This document shows positions 1-8,212 of a DNA stretch of 64,000 nt, in pieces. Made by a program: the position numbers and the translations under genes. The notes beneath the pieces were generated by a model. That model worked only from the letters and a program-made list of their open reading frames with translations, was not told where the DNA came from and did no database searches. Position 1 is the first letter of the stretch. Each line of letters begins with the position of its first letter. Source of the DNA: Gammaproteobacteria bacterium (GTDB lineage: Bacteria > Pseudomonadota > Gammaproteobacteria > Enterobacterales > Permianibacteraceae); NCBI GenBank assembly GCA_016182845.1, contig JACPFT010000012.1, positions 124,001-188,000 of the forward strand. Direction: 5' to 3'.

Positions 1-1
1 C

Positions 2-580
2 AATCTCATGGCCGGCAGCCTCAGCGTCACCAGCACGCTGGGGGCCGGAACCCGCTTCGAGCTCAAGGTGCCCATGCCTTACCGACGCGTCGCCAACCGC
101 GTCAGCATCAGCCTCACCCCGCCGCCCCAGGCCAAGTTGTCGGGCATGGTGCTCCTGGCCGAGGACAACACGGTCAACCAACTGGTCGTCAAGGGCTTCC
201 TGACGCGCATGGGCCTGGGCGTCGAGCTGGCCAATGACGGCAAGGAGGCCATGGAGCGCTTCCGCGCACAGCATTTCGATCTCGTGATCATGGACTGCCA
301 GATGCCGGTCATGGACGGCTACGAGGCCACGGCCGCCATCCGCAACATGGAGCTGGGCAACGGCCGGCATGTGCCCATCATCGCCCTGACCGCCCACGCC
401 ATGCAGGGCGATCGGGAGCGCTGCCTGAACGCCGGCATGGACGATTATCTGTCCAAACCGGTGAAAAAAGAGGATCTGCATTCCACCCTGCAACGCTGGT
501 TGAAGACCCAGGAGGAAGAAACCACGCCCCTGACTTTGGGTAGCATTCCCTCGGCCGCAAAGAGTTTTGGGGCAGGATAG
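2..580 (+). CDS. Hybrid sensor histidine kinase, C-terminal part (partial)
   Basis: The 3' end of a gene that begins before the window. The first residues (through LGAGTRFELKVPMP) match the end of a HATPase domain, the G2-box region where the ATP lid closes. A short linker is followed by a complete receiver domain: the acidic pair in LLAEDN, the phospho-acceptor Asp in IMDCQMPVMDGYEA, the Thr switch in ALTAHAM and the conserved Lys in YLSKPVKKED. This order is that of a hybrid kinase in which phosphate moves from the kinase core to a fused receiver, usually on to an HPt protein. No HPt domain is visible after the receiver; only about 30 low-complexity residues follow. The input domain and signal cannot be judged because they lie upstream. 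Confidence 0.85.
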   Translation, partial: NLMAGSLSVTSTLGAGTRFELKVPMPYRRVANRVSISLTPPPQAKLSGMVLLAEDNTVNQLVVKGFLTRMGLGVELANDGKEAMERFRAQHFDLVIMDCQMPVMDGYEATAAIRNMELGNGRHVPIIALTAHAMQGDRERCLNAGMDDYLSKPVKKEDLHSTLQRWLKTQEEETTPLTLGSIPSAAKSFGAG

Positions 581-584
581 GATT

Positions 585-626
585 TGTTCATCTACAACAT
601 ATGCGTGTGCGCGTTGTACATGAACA
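585..626. repeat. Imperfect inverted repeat in intergenic gap
   Basis: Two 14-nt arms (TGTTCATCTACAAC and, inverted, TGTTCATGTACAAC) differ at one position and are separated by 14 nt. They lie between the hybrid kinase stop and the MprF-like gene. No run of T follows, so an intrinsic terminator is not obvious. It could be an operator for a dimeric regulator or a weak RNA hairpin. Confidence 0.5.
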
Positions 627-680
627 GACCCTAAAGGTTATGATCGCCCCCCTTTTGGCTCCGAGGACCGCCCGGAACCG

Positions 681-2267
681 ATGAACCGCTTGAAATACTT
701 GCTCGGCATGGTGATCAGCCTAGGGCTCCTGGCTGCCGCCGTGGGCTTTTTGTACAAGGTCGCCAACCGCTACCGCTATGCCGATATCGTCAGCCATATC
801 CAGAGCCTGCCTCTGTCGCAGGTGTTCCTGGCGATCCTGCTGACCGTTTGCAGCTACGGGCTGCTTACCGTCTACGACAAGTTGGCGGTCAATTATGTCG
901 GCCATCCCCTGCCCTACCGGCGCGTGGGCCTGGCTTCGTTCATCGGCTACACCTTTTCCAACAACCTGGGCTTCGCCCTGCTGACCGGGACCTCGGTGCG
1001 CTACCGGCTGTACACCCTCTGGGGCATGAACCCCGCGCAGATCGCCCAGGTCGTGCTGTTCTGTTCGGTCACCTTCTTTCTTGGCCTGTTCTTCGTCGGC
1101 GGCCTGGCCCTGGTCTTCGCCATGCCGCCCCTGCCGCCGGATCTGGCCCTGCCGGATTGGGTGCGCCAGATCCTCGACTGGGTGGGCCTCATCGCCGTGG
1201 CCACCGGTATCGCCTACCTCGCCCTGCCCTTCTTCTGGAAGAAACCCCTGAGCTTCAAGGGCATCAGCCTACCGGTCCCGACCTTCCGCCTGAGCTTCGC
1301 CCAGCTCCTGGTGGCCGGGCTCGACTGGGTCGCCGCCTCGGCGGTGTTCTATGCCCTGTTGCCCCCCGTGGACGGCCTGAGCTACTGGAACGTGCTGACC
1401 ATTTTCATGGCCGGCAATATCCTGGGCGTCATGGCCCATGTGCCGGGCGGCATCGGCGTCTTCGAGTCGGTGGCCACCTTCCTCCTGGCCCCCTTCCTGG
1501 CGCCGCCCCAGATCCTGGGCTCACTGATCGCCTACCGCGCCGTGTACTACATCCTGCCCTTCGTCCTGGCTCTCACCGCCTTCGCGGGCTACGAGCTCCT
1601 GCAGAAGCTGCACTGGCTGCGCCGCGTCAACCCGGACTCCGATCACTGGGCGCACAGCACCATGCCGGCGATCCTGTCGGCCGCCAGCTTCGCCTCGGGC
1701 GTGCTGCTGCTGATTTCCTGCGTGACGCCGACCGTGCCCTGGCGCTTGGACTGGCTGGAGGGCGTGCTGCCCTTGCCGGGCTTGGAGGCGGTGCACCTGG
1801 GCGCGACGGCCGTGGCCTTCGGCCTGGTGATCTGCGCACGCGGCCTGATGCGCCACCAGCGCCGCGCCTGGGCCTGGGCCTGGCGGCTGCTGCCGGCAGG
1901 GATCTTCCTGGCCCTGGCCAAGGGCCTGGACTACGAAGAAGCCCTGTTCATGACCCTGGCCTTCGCGGCCCTGTGGGTGGCCAAGGACGACTTCCAGCGG
2001 CGCGGCTCGCTCCTGACCGTACCCTACTCGCGGGCCTGGCTGGTGGCCATTGCCGCCACGGCCCTGGCCAGCGCCTGGCTGTGGGTCTTGGCCTACCGCA
2101 AGGTCTGGGATCCGGAGCTCATCTACCGTTTCGCCTACGATACCGACTCGGCACGCGCCCTGCGCAGCGCGGCCCTCCTGGTGGTCTTAAGCCTGGTGTT
2201 CAGCGCCTACCGCTTCTGGTTCCGCTGGCGGCGCCGGCGCGGCTCAATGCAGGCGCGGCCGGCGTAG
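681..2267 (+). CDS. MprF-type flippase-like integral membrane protein (UPF0104 family)
   Basis: A 528-residue polytopic membrane protein with roughly a dozen hydrophobic segments from residue 7 onwards. It resembles the membrane half of MprF (lysyl-phosphatidylglycerol synthase/flippase), including the region around GNILGVMAHVPGGIGVFE, which is typical of the UPF0104/LPG_synthase_TM family. The soluble aminoacyl-PG synthase domain of full MprF is absent: the protein ends in a basic tail soon after the last membrane segment. It probably moves or binds a lipid, but its substrate cannot be read from the sequence. The start ATG follows a purine-rich GAGGACCG region. The last 24 nt overlap the convergent 2OG-oxygenase gene tail to tail. 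Confidence 0.8.
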   Translation: MNRLKYLLGMVISLGLLAAAVGFLYKVANRYRYADIVSHIQSLPLSQVFLAILLTVCSYGLLTVYDKLAVNYVGHPLPYRRVGLASFIGYTFSNNLGFALLTGTSVRYRLYTLWGMNPAQIAQVVLFCSVTFFLGLFFVGGLALVFAMPPLPPDLALPDWVRQILDWVGLIAVATGIAYLALPFFWKKPLSFKGISLPVPTFRLSFAQLLVAGLDWVAASAVFYALLPPVDGLSYWNVLTIFMAGNILGVMAHVPGGIGVFESVATFLLAPFLAPPQILGSLIAYRAVYYILPFVLALTAFAGYELLQKLHWLRRVNPDSDHWAHSTMPAILSAASFASGVLLLISCVTPTVPWRLDWLEGVLPLPGLEAVHLGATAVAFGLVICARGLMRHQRRAWAWAWRLLPAGIFLALAKGLDYEEALFMTLAFAALWVAKDDFQRRGSLLTVPYSRAWLVAIAATALASAWLWVLAYRKVWDPELIYRFAYDTDSARALRSAALLVVLSLVFSAYRFWFRWRRRRGSMQARPA

Positions 2268-2882
2268 CCAGCCGGCGATGGAGAGCCGATCGCGTCGCGT
2301 GGGCGCGACCGCGTGCCAGATCCGGTCGGAGAGGAACACCGCAAGGCTGCCATCCTCGGGCGGAACCCGCGCGATCAACCGTTCCGGGTCCTCCGGATCG
2401 TAGATTTCCAGTTCCCCGCCCCCGTCCTCGGGCCAGTCCGGGTTCAGGTAGAACACCGTGGACACGGTGCGCGCATCGTCGCTGCGAAAGCGGTCCAGGT
2501 GGGGCTTGTAGAAGGCCTCGGGCGTATACCAGGCGAAATGCGCCTCGGCATCCTTCAGACCCAGGAACAACTGCCGGTTCAGCTCGGCGATCAACTGGTC
2601 TATGCCCGCCAGGTACTGGGCCTGGGCGGGGCTGGCCGTGGCATCCAGCCAGGCGATGCTGTCGCCGCGTATGTCTTCATTGCGCCGATGGGCGCCGCCC
2701 TGGCCCACGCCCGCCGCCTTGAGCCCGCCGCTCTCGCGCAGCGCGTTCAACTCGGCCCGCAAGGCGGCGCGCAGCTCCGGCGAGCCCACGCTCCGCAAGA
2801 CCACCCAACCCGGCCCGGTCAGGCCGTCCAGCACGGCTTCCAGCTGCTCGGGCGTGAAGATATCCATGGGGTCGCTAGTCAT
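2244..2882 (-). CDS. 2OG-Fe(II) oxygenase family protein
   Basis: A protein of about 212 residues with the prolyl-4-hydroxylase-like 2-oxoglutarate/Fe(II) fold. The facial triad is visible as HLD (His-x-Asp) and a distal His in DRIWHAVAP. The Arg that binds the 2OG carboxylate is in RRDRLSIAGWLRR. The segment between them (TVSTVFYLN, GGELEIY) matches the double-stranded beta-helix core. The chosen ATG is preceded by GGGAGAGGG five nt upstream; an internal ATG at 2867 is an alternative. The substrate is unknown: relatives hydroxylate protein prolines, amino acids or small molecules. It follows hutF on the same strand after a hairpin, so cotranscription is possible but not shown. Confidence 0.82.
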   Translation of the reverse strand: MTSDPMDIFTPEQLEAVLDGLTGPGWVVLRSVGSPELRAALRAELNALRESGGLKAAGVGQGGAHRRNEDIRGDSIAWLDATASPAQAQYLAGIDQLIAELNRQLFLGLKDAEAHFAWYTPEAFYKPHLDRFRSDDARTVSTVFYLNPDWPEDGGGELEIYDPEDPERLIARVPPEDGSLAVFLSDRIWHAVAPTRRDRLSIAGWLRRPRLH

Positions 2883-2909
2883 GCAACCCTCTCCCGGCGC
2901 TGCGCGCCA

Positions 2910-2933
2910 CCCTCCCCCGAAACTGGGGGAGGG
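2910..2933. repeat. GC-rich hairpin between hutF and the oxygenase gene
   Basis: A perfect inverted repeat with arms CCCTCCCCC / GGGGGAGGG and a short loop lies between two minus-strand genes. The same kind of CCCTCCCCC...GGGGGAGGG sequence recurs near 54510-54545 and 56800-56825, so it is a dispersed repeat. It may attenuate hutF transcription before the oxygenase gene. Confidence 0.6.
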
Positions 2934-2961
2934 ACACGTCGTTGGCGTCGCGCCGCGACGC

Positions 2962-4338
2962 TCATTTCCCGCGCACCTGGCGCTGCACCTCGGCAAATTT
3001 CGCCAGAACCTCCTCCTCGCGGGCATGGCGTCCCTCGCGCACCTGCCACCGGCCCAGGACCATGACGTCGCGGATCGGATTGACATTGCCGGCGAAGACC
3101 AGGGCGTCCAGCAGGGTATCGCCGTCCTTGCCCATGAGGGCCGGTACGCCCTCGTCGAGCACCAGCAGATCGGCGCGGAAGCCGGCTGCCAGGATGCCCG
3201 CCTCCAGGCCCAGGGCTTGGGCGCCGCCCCGCGCCGCGCCGGTCCACAGGCGCCGGCCCACGGACGGGCACTCGGCGTCGGCCAGGACGGCGCGGCTCTT
3301 GTGCAGCAGCCGCTGGCCGTATTCCAGGAGGCGCAGCTCCTCGATGGCCGAGACCGAGATATGGGAATCGGAACCGATGCCGAAATGCCCGCCCTCGGCC
3401 AAGAACTCCCGGGCGGGAAAGATGCCGTCGCCCAGATTCGCCTCGGTGGTCAGGCACAGGCCGGCCACGGCGCGGCTCTTGGCCAGGCCCTGGCGCTCGG
3501 CCTCGTCCAAATGGGTGGCATGGACCAGGCACCAGCGGGCGTCGACCTCGACATTGTCCAAGAGCCAGGCCACCGGCCGCGCACCGCTCCAGGCCATGCA
3601 GTCCTGGACCTCCTTGACCTGCTCGGCGATGTGGATATGCACCGGCGCCGTCGCGTCCAGGGCATCAAGCACGGCCAGCGCCTCGCGCAGTTCCTCCGGA
3701 GTCACGGCGCGCAGGGAATGGGGCGCCATGCCGATGCGCACATTGGCCTTGCCGCCATGGGCCGCGAACAAGTCCTGCATCAACACGGCGTACTCGTCCA
3801 GGCGGTTGATAAAGCGGCGCTGGCCCTCGGTCGGCGCCAGGCCGCCAAAGCCCGAATGGGCATAGAGCACGGGCAGGTGCGTGATGGCGATGCCCGTGCC
3901 CTCGGCGGCGGCGATGACCCGGTTCGAAAGCTCGGCGAAGGGCGTGTAGGCCTCGCCGCCGGGACCGTGATGCAGGTAATGGAACTCGCCGACCGCCGTG
4001 TAACCGGCCTTGAGCATCTCGATATAGAGCTGCTCGGCGATGGTCTGCACCTGCTCCGGCGTGATGCGCGCCACGAAGTCGTACATGATCTGGCGCCAGC
4101 TCCAGAAAGAATCCTCCCCGGGACCCTTGATCTCGGAAAAGCCGGCGAAGGCACGCTGGAAGGCATGGGAATGCAGATTGCCCATGCCCGGGATCACCGG
4201 CCCCGCCAGGCGCTCGGCATCCTCGGGACAGGCCGAGTCCGGGCTGAGGGCGGCGAGCCGTCCGGCGGCGTCGATCTCGATCAGGACGTCGCGCGCCCAG
4301 CCGCTGTGCAGCAGGGCGCGAGGGGCGAATAGCTTCAT
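2962..4338 (-). CDS. hutF: Formimidoylglutamate deiminase HutF
   Basis: A 458-residue amidohydrolase that converts N-formimidoyl-L-glutamate to N-formyl-L-glutamate and ammonia, the fourth step of the five-step histidine degradation route. Metal-binding landmarks of the family are present: HSHAFQRA (HxH) near residue 55, the metal His in PVHIHIAEQ, a His in CLVHATHL, and the Asp in [11 protein letters not shown]. It is closest in design to the Pseudomonas HutF branch. ATG 4338 is preferred because GGAG lies just upstream and the protein then starts at the beta-sandwich; an upstream in-frame start at 4371 is possible. It diverges from hutI across a 258-bp region filled with a palindromic repeat. 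Its product feeds HutG, encoded near 51 kb. Confidence 0.95.
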   Translation of the reverse strand: MKLFAPRALLHSGWARDVLIEIDAAGRLAALSPDSACPEDAERLAGPVIPGMGNLHSHAFQRAFAGFSEIKGPGEDSFWSWRQIMYDFVARITPEQVQTIAEQLYIEMLKAGYTAVGEFHYLHHGPGGEAYTPFAELSNRVIAAAEGTGIAITHLPVLYAHSGFGGLAPTEGQRRFINRLDEYAVLMQDLFAAHGGKANVRIGMAPHSLRAVTPEELREALAVLDALDATAPVHIHIAEQVKEVQDCMAWSGARPVAWLLDNVEVDARWCLVHATHLDEAERQGLAKSRAVAGLCLTTEANLGDGIFPAREFLAEGGHFGIGSDSHISVSAIEELRLLEYGQRLLHKSRAVLADAECPSVGRRLWTGAARGGAQALGLEAGILAAGFRADLLVLDEGVPALMGKDGDTLLDALVFAGNVNPIRDVMVLGRWQVREGRHAREEEVLAKFAEVQRQVRGK

Positions 4339-4373
4339 GGTGGCTCCAACAGTTGGAGCGATGCGGGGCACGA

Positions 4374-4480
4374 GGAACCGTTCGTCCTGAGTAGGGACGA
4401 AAGTCCCGTATCGAAGGATGTCCGGTTCCGCCCATGGTTCGATACGCCCGTTTCACGGGCTACTCACCACGAACGGAACC
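4374..4480. repeat. Dispersed palindromic repeat (family A, copy 1)
   Basis: A paired inverted element in the hutF/hutI divergent region. Its unit reads CCGTTCGTCCTGAGTAG, a small GC hairpin, then GTATCGAAGGA; the mirror copy ends in CTACTCACCACGAACGG. The same unit recurs at 5831, 21313, 30011, 45291 and, in variant form, 18555 and 52724. No protein is encoded. It separates the two hut promoters and may form a cruciform or bidirectional RNA hairpin. Confidence 0.8.
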
Positions 4481-4596
4481 TTGGGTGCCGCAAGAACCGC
4501 ATCGCCGGAATGGCGCGGATTATACCCAGGAAAAGGCCCGCGAATTGCCGGAATTCCGCGGTTTTGGCATGCTATCGCCCTGCAATCGAGGTGAAC

Positions 4597-5847
4597 ATGA
4601 ACGCGCGCAAACCCTGGGATAGCCTCTGGCTCGATGTACAAGTGCTGAGCCTGGCCGGCGACAGCGGCTACGGCCGGATCGACAAGGCGGCGCTTGCTTG
4701 CTCGGACGGCCGGATCGCCTGGGTCGGCCCGCAAGCCGAGTTGCCGGGAAAGCCGGAAGACCTCGCGACGACCGTGCACGACGGCCAGGGCCGCTGGCTC
4801 ACCCCCGGCCTCATCGACTGCCATACCCATCTCGTCTACGGCGGCAACCGCGCCCGGGAGTTCGAACTGCGCCTTGAGGGCGCCAGTTACGAGGACATCG
4901 CCCGGGCCGGTGGCGGCATCGTGTCCACCGTGCGCGCCACCCGCGAGGCCAGCGAGGAGGAACTGTTCACCGCCGCCGCGCGCCGCTTGGCCGAGCTCCG
5001 CGCCGAGGGCGTGACCACGGTGGAGATCAAGAGCGGTTACGGCCTGGACACGGAAAGCGAGTGCAAGCTGCTGCGCGTGGCCCGCCGCCTGGGCAAGGGC
5101 TTCCCGGTCACCGTGAGGACCAGCTTCCTGGGTGCCCATGCCCTGCCGCCGGAATACGCCGGCCGCGCCGACGACTACATCGATCTCGTCTGCGGCGAGA
5201 TGCTGCCCGCCGTGGCCGCCCAGGGCCTGGCCGATGCCGTCGACGCCTTCTGCGAACGCATCGGCTTCTCGTCAGCCCAGACCCGCCGCGTCTTCGAGGC
5301 CGCCCAGGCCCATGATCTACCGGTCAAGCTGCATGCCGAGCAGCTCTCCGACCAAGGCGGCGCGGCCCTGGTGGCCGAATTTCACGGCCTGTCCGCCGAT
5401 CACCTGGAATACCTGAGCGCCGAGGGTATAGCCGCCATGGCCGAGGCCGGCACCGTGGCCGTGCTGCTGCCGGCGGCCTATTACTTCCTGCGCGAGACGA
5501 AGCTACCGCCCATCGCCGAGCTGCGCGCGGCGGGCGTGCCCATGGCCATCGCCACGGACCATAATCCCGGCACCGCGCCGGTGCAGTCCCTGCTGCTCAT
5601 GCTCAATATGGCCTGCACCCTGTTCCGCATGACGCCGGAGGAAGCCCTGCGCGGCGTGACGGTCAATGCCGCCAAGGCCCTGGGCCTCGCCGATCGAGGC
5701 CGCATCGCGGCGGGCCTGCGCGCCGACTTCGTGCTCTGGGACATCGCCGAGCCGGCCGAACTGGCCTACCGCTTTGGCACGAATCCCTGCGCCCAGGTGG
5801 TTGTGGGCGGTGAACTGGCCCTCAACAAAACCGTTCGTCCTGAGTAG
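4597..5847 (+). CDS. hutI: Imidazolonepropionase HutI
   Basis: A 416-residue amidohydrolase that opens the ring of 4-imidazolone-5-propanoate to give N-formimidoyl-L-glutamate, the third step of histidine degradation. Family hallmarks are visible: the metal motif in [18 protein letters not shown], the His in [12 protein letters not shown], the His in SADHLEYLS, and the metal Asp in [10 protein letters not shown] 4597 is chosen because the mature family starts here and GAGG lies six nt upstream; longer in-frame starts would translate repeat sequence. It is divergent from hutF. The last codons (VRPE and the stop TAG) come from a dispersed repeat copy, so the C-terminus is derived from repeat sequence. 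Confidence 0.95.
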   Translation: MNARKPWDSLWLDVQVLSLAGDSGYGRIDKAALACSDGRIAWVGPQAELPGKPEDLATTVHDGQGRWLTPGLIDCHTHLVYGGNRAREFELRLEGASYEDIARAGGGIVSTVRATREASEEELFTAAARRLAELRAEGVTTVEIKSGYGLDTESECKLLRVARRLGKGFPVTVRTSFLGAHALPPEYAGRADDYIDLVCGEMLPAVAAQGLADAVDAFCERIGFSSAQTRRVFEAAQAHDLPVKLHAEQLSDQGGAALVAEFHGLSADHLEYLSAEGIAAMAEAGTVAVLLPAAYYFLRETKLPPIAELRAAGVPMAIATDHNPGTAPVQSLLLMLNMACTLFRMTPEEALRGVTVNAAKALGLADRGRIAAGLRADFVLWDIAEPAELAYRFGTNPCAQVVVGGELALNKTVRPE

Positions 5848-5873
5848 CCCGCGCAGCGGGCGTATCGAAGGAC
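5831..5873. repeat. Dispersed repeat family A, copy 2, overlapping the hutI stop
   Basis: A single unit: CCGTTCGTCCTGAGTAG, hairpin CCCGC-GCAG-CGGG, then CGTATCGAAGGA. It begins inside hutI and supplies its final residues and TAG stop. It lies between the convergent hutI and transglutaminase-like genes, where its hairpin could act as a terminator in either direction. Confidence 0.85.
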
Positions 5874-5886
5874 CTCTAGAACCGCC

Positions 5887-7275
5887 TTAGTCGTAGCTCT
5901 CCGCGCTCACCACCTCGAAGCGCAGGCCCTCGGGTAGGAGAAACAGCCTTTCCTCGCCCTCGCGACCCTCGCCGAAACGGATATGGCTGGCATCCACGCC
6001 CACCGCGTTCCAGGTCGGGTCCACCGCCTGCCAGCGGCCAGCTAGGGCCACCTCCGCCCAGGCATGGCCGCCGAAGCGCTGGTGGCTGTCGCCGAGATAG
6101 ACCAAACCGCTCACCTCGCGGGCCGGGATCCCCAGGCGTCGGGCCAGGGCGACGAAGAACTGGGCATGCTCGGTGCAGTCGCCGCGCCGTTCCCTGCGGA
6201 GCTCCGAGGCGCTGATCGGCTGCAAGACCGGCTCGTCGCGCAGGTACTCCGCGACGAAGGCCGTCAGGGCCTGTACGCGCTCGCGGTCGCTGCGGCTACC
6301 TTGGGTCGCGCGCCGGGCGAGTGCGTCCAATTCCCCATCGCCCTGACCCAGGCGCGGATCCAGAGCCAGTGCTTCCGCCTGAGCAGGCTTGGGCGCATCC
6401 TCCAGGGCGGCGGGCCGCTCGACGGTCAAGACCCCGTCGCGCATGACCTGTCCTGGCGCCGCCGGCCAGTCCAGCGCGCCGACGACGCGCAGCTCCAGGC
6501 GACGCAACAACCGGGCATTGCCCAGCTTCTTGTCCACGGGCACGCCGCCCTCGAAGTACAGATCCGTCGAGGCCTTGAAGCTCAGGGCTTGGGCCTCGCT
6601 GGTGCGCTCCATGAGCAAATTCCCGCCAACGGTCAGGCGCGTGGGCGTGCCGTCCGGGGCGAAATCCATCAGGGAGATGAGCTGGCTGCCGGCCTGGCGC
6701 TGCTCGGCGCGCGTGCCCGAGCCCTCCGGAGGCAGGCGGCGATAAGTCTCGCCCACCTCGCCGCGCCGCTCCCAGTCCCAGTAGCGGCTGGCCAATTCCG
6801 GCGTCTGGGACGCCGCGCTCCAACGCATGGGCGCCGCCACATCGTCGAAGCCGTAGCCGCTGGCCGCGAGGCGCTGCTCCCGGCGGCCGTCCTGGAACAC
6901 CAGGCCCTCGGCGCCGTTCAGGAAGGACTGTTCCTGGACCAGTTGGTCCTGGGCACGGCGCAGCCGCCCTTCCCTGACCCGGTAGGGCGGCTCGGCGTCG
7001 AACAGGAGGCGTTCCTGATGCACCTGGTGAAAGGCCGCGCCCTGGGCGCGCCCGCGCAATTCCAGACGATTCTCGTAGGCGATGCCCTCGGCTTCGCGCC
7101 GGTAGCTAACGCGCAAATAGCCCACTTGCTCGCCGCGCAAGGACACGGCATACCAATCGACCCGACCGTCCAGGGCCTCGGGGCTCCAGCTATCGGCGGC
7201 GCGCGTGCCGGCCCAAACGACGGCGGCCAGCACCAGGCTGGCCGCGATGAACATGCACGAACGAAGATTCCGCAT
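5887..7275 (-). CDS. Exported transglutaminase-like cysteine peptidase-fold protein
   Basis: A 462-residue protein with an N-terminal signal peptide or anchor (hydrophobic residues 8-24, AASLVLAAVVWAG). A transglutaminase-like domain lies at about residues 330-440. The Cys-His-Asp triad is visible as GDCTEHAQFF, GGHAWAEV and DPTWN. The roughly 300 residues before it are rich in beta-strand-like repeats and carry no domain I can name. Bacterial relatives are usually peptidases or have unknown roles. The slp gene lies 52 nt upstream on the same strand, so the two may be cotranscribed; both products would act outside the cytoplasm. Confidence 0.8.
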   Translation of the reverse strand: MRNLRSCMFIAASLVLAAVVWAGTRAADSWSPEALDGRVDWYAVSLRGEQVGYLRVSYRREAEGIAYENRLELRGRAQGAAFHQVHQERLLFDAEPPYRVREGRLRRAQDQLVQEQSFLNGAEGLVFQDGRREQRLAASGYGFDDVAAPMRWSAASQTPELASRYWDWERRGEVGETYRRLPPEGSGTRAEQRQAGSQLISLMDFAPDGTPTRLTVGGNLLMERTSEAQALSFKASTDLYFEGGVPVDKKLGNARLLRRLELRVVGALDWPAAPGQVMRDGVLTVERPAALEDAPKPAQAEALALDPRLGQGDGELDALARRATQGSRSDRERVQALTAFVAEYLRDEPVLQPISASELRRERRGDCTEHAQFFVALARRLGIPAREVSGLVYLGDSHQRFGGHAWAEVALAGRWQAVDPTWNAVGVDASHIRFGEGREGEERLFLLPEGLRFEVVSAESYD

Positions 7276-7327
7276 GAGAAATTCCCGAGAATCGAGGGAG
7301 CACTCTAGCGACTATTGCTCCGCAAGC

Positions 7328-8038
7328 TCAAGGCTCCTTGACGCCATCCCGGCGCGACTCCGGGTCGCGCTCGCGCACCGGTTCGCGCGGCGCTGGCGCC
7401 GGAGTCGGCTGTCCCAAGGGCGTCTGGCCTGCGGCGGGCGCCGGGCCCGGCCCCGGCTGGTTGCCGCGACGGCGCACATCCACCCGGTAGCTAGGGCCAT
7501 GCCAGAATGGATCGTACCAGCCATAAGGCCGGTGATAGCCCGGCCAACCCCAGGGATAAGCGCCGTCGATGTAATAGGTGTCGCGCTCGATGCGCGGCTC
7601 CCACAGCTGGTAGGCGCTGACCGCCACCACCGGGTATTCGTAGTGATATTCCTTGCCGATGGTGCTGCGATAGCGGCCATCGACGGCGCCGACCACGGTC
7701 AGCTCCCGGCCCTTGGTGTAGATGCTGGGTTCCAGGAAGCCGGGCACCTTGGCCATGAAGCGGCCGCCGCTGCGGTCCACCATCTGCGGCCGGCCGCGCC
7801 GATCCAGTGGTTGCTCCACCAGCTCCAGCCAGGTCTCGCTGTTGCGATTTTCCACGGCGGCGATCACCCCGCCCCAGCGCACTTTCTGGCCCTGAGTCGG
7901 TGTCCGGTCACTGCGCACCTCGGCCAAGCTCAGCGGACTCACCGGTTCGTTCATCAGGGCCGGCGTACTGGCGCAGCCCGCCACGCTGGCGGCCAGCGCC
8001 AGGCAAAATCCCATGCGGCGTAAACTCATGCATTCCAT
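7328..8038 (-). CDS. slp: Slp family outer-membrane lipoprotein
   Basis: A 236-residue lipoprotein. The signal peptide ends in a lipobox, VAGC, with the lipidated Cys at about residue 22. The next 130 residues show the Slp pattern: a QGQKVRWGGVIAAVENR strand followed by a region matching FLEPSIYTKGRELTVVG. In E. coli Slp is an outer-membrane lipoprotein induced by starvation and stationary phase. Here the C-terminus is extended by a Trp/Tyr/Gly/Pro-rich segment and a Pro-Ala tail that E. coli Slp lacks. ATG 8038 has GAGGAG about eight nt upstream; ATG 8029 is possible. Confidence 0.85.
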   Translation of the reverse strand: MECMSLRRMGFCLALAASVAGCASTPALMNEPVSPLSLAEVRSDRTPTQGQKVRWGGVIAAVENRNSETWLELVEQPLDRRGRPQMVDRSGGRFMAKVPGFLEPSIYTKGRELTVVGAVDGRYRSTIGKEYHYEYPVVAVSAYQLWEPRIERDTYYIDGAYPWGWPGYHRPYGWYDPFWHGPSYRVDVRRRGNQPGPGPAPAAGQTPLGQPTPAPAPREPVRERDPESRRDGVKEP

Positions 8039-8212
8039 CTCACGACTCCTCGACTATGCGCGTTACCGGACCGAGTCCATGGCATTTGGACTCCATACGC
8101 GCCCCCTGGTTCGTAGTGTAACGCGCAGGCTCTGAGCCGGCGCTGAATTTACCCTAAAGTGGCAAGCCGGCCAGCCGACAACCCTTATGCAGCCCTCCGC
8201 CGGGAGCCCTCC

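Noticed and set aside
848-2722. A 624-residue frame overlapping the MprF-like gene
   Set aside because: Pro/Arg-rich shadow of the real membrane-protein frame and of the oxygenase gene on the other strand.
2602-4332. A 576-residue frame opposite hutF
   Set aside because: Antisense shadow of hutF and the oxygenase gene; no recognisable domain.
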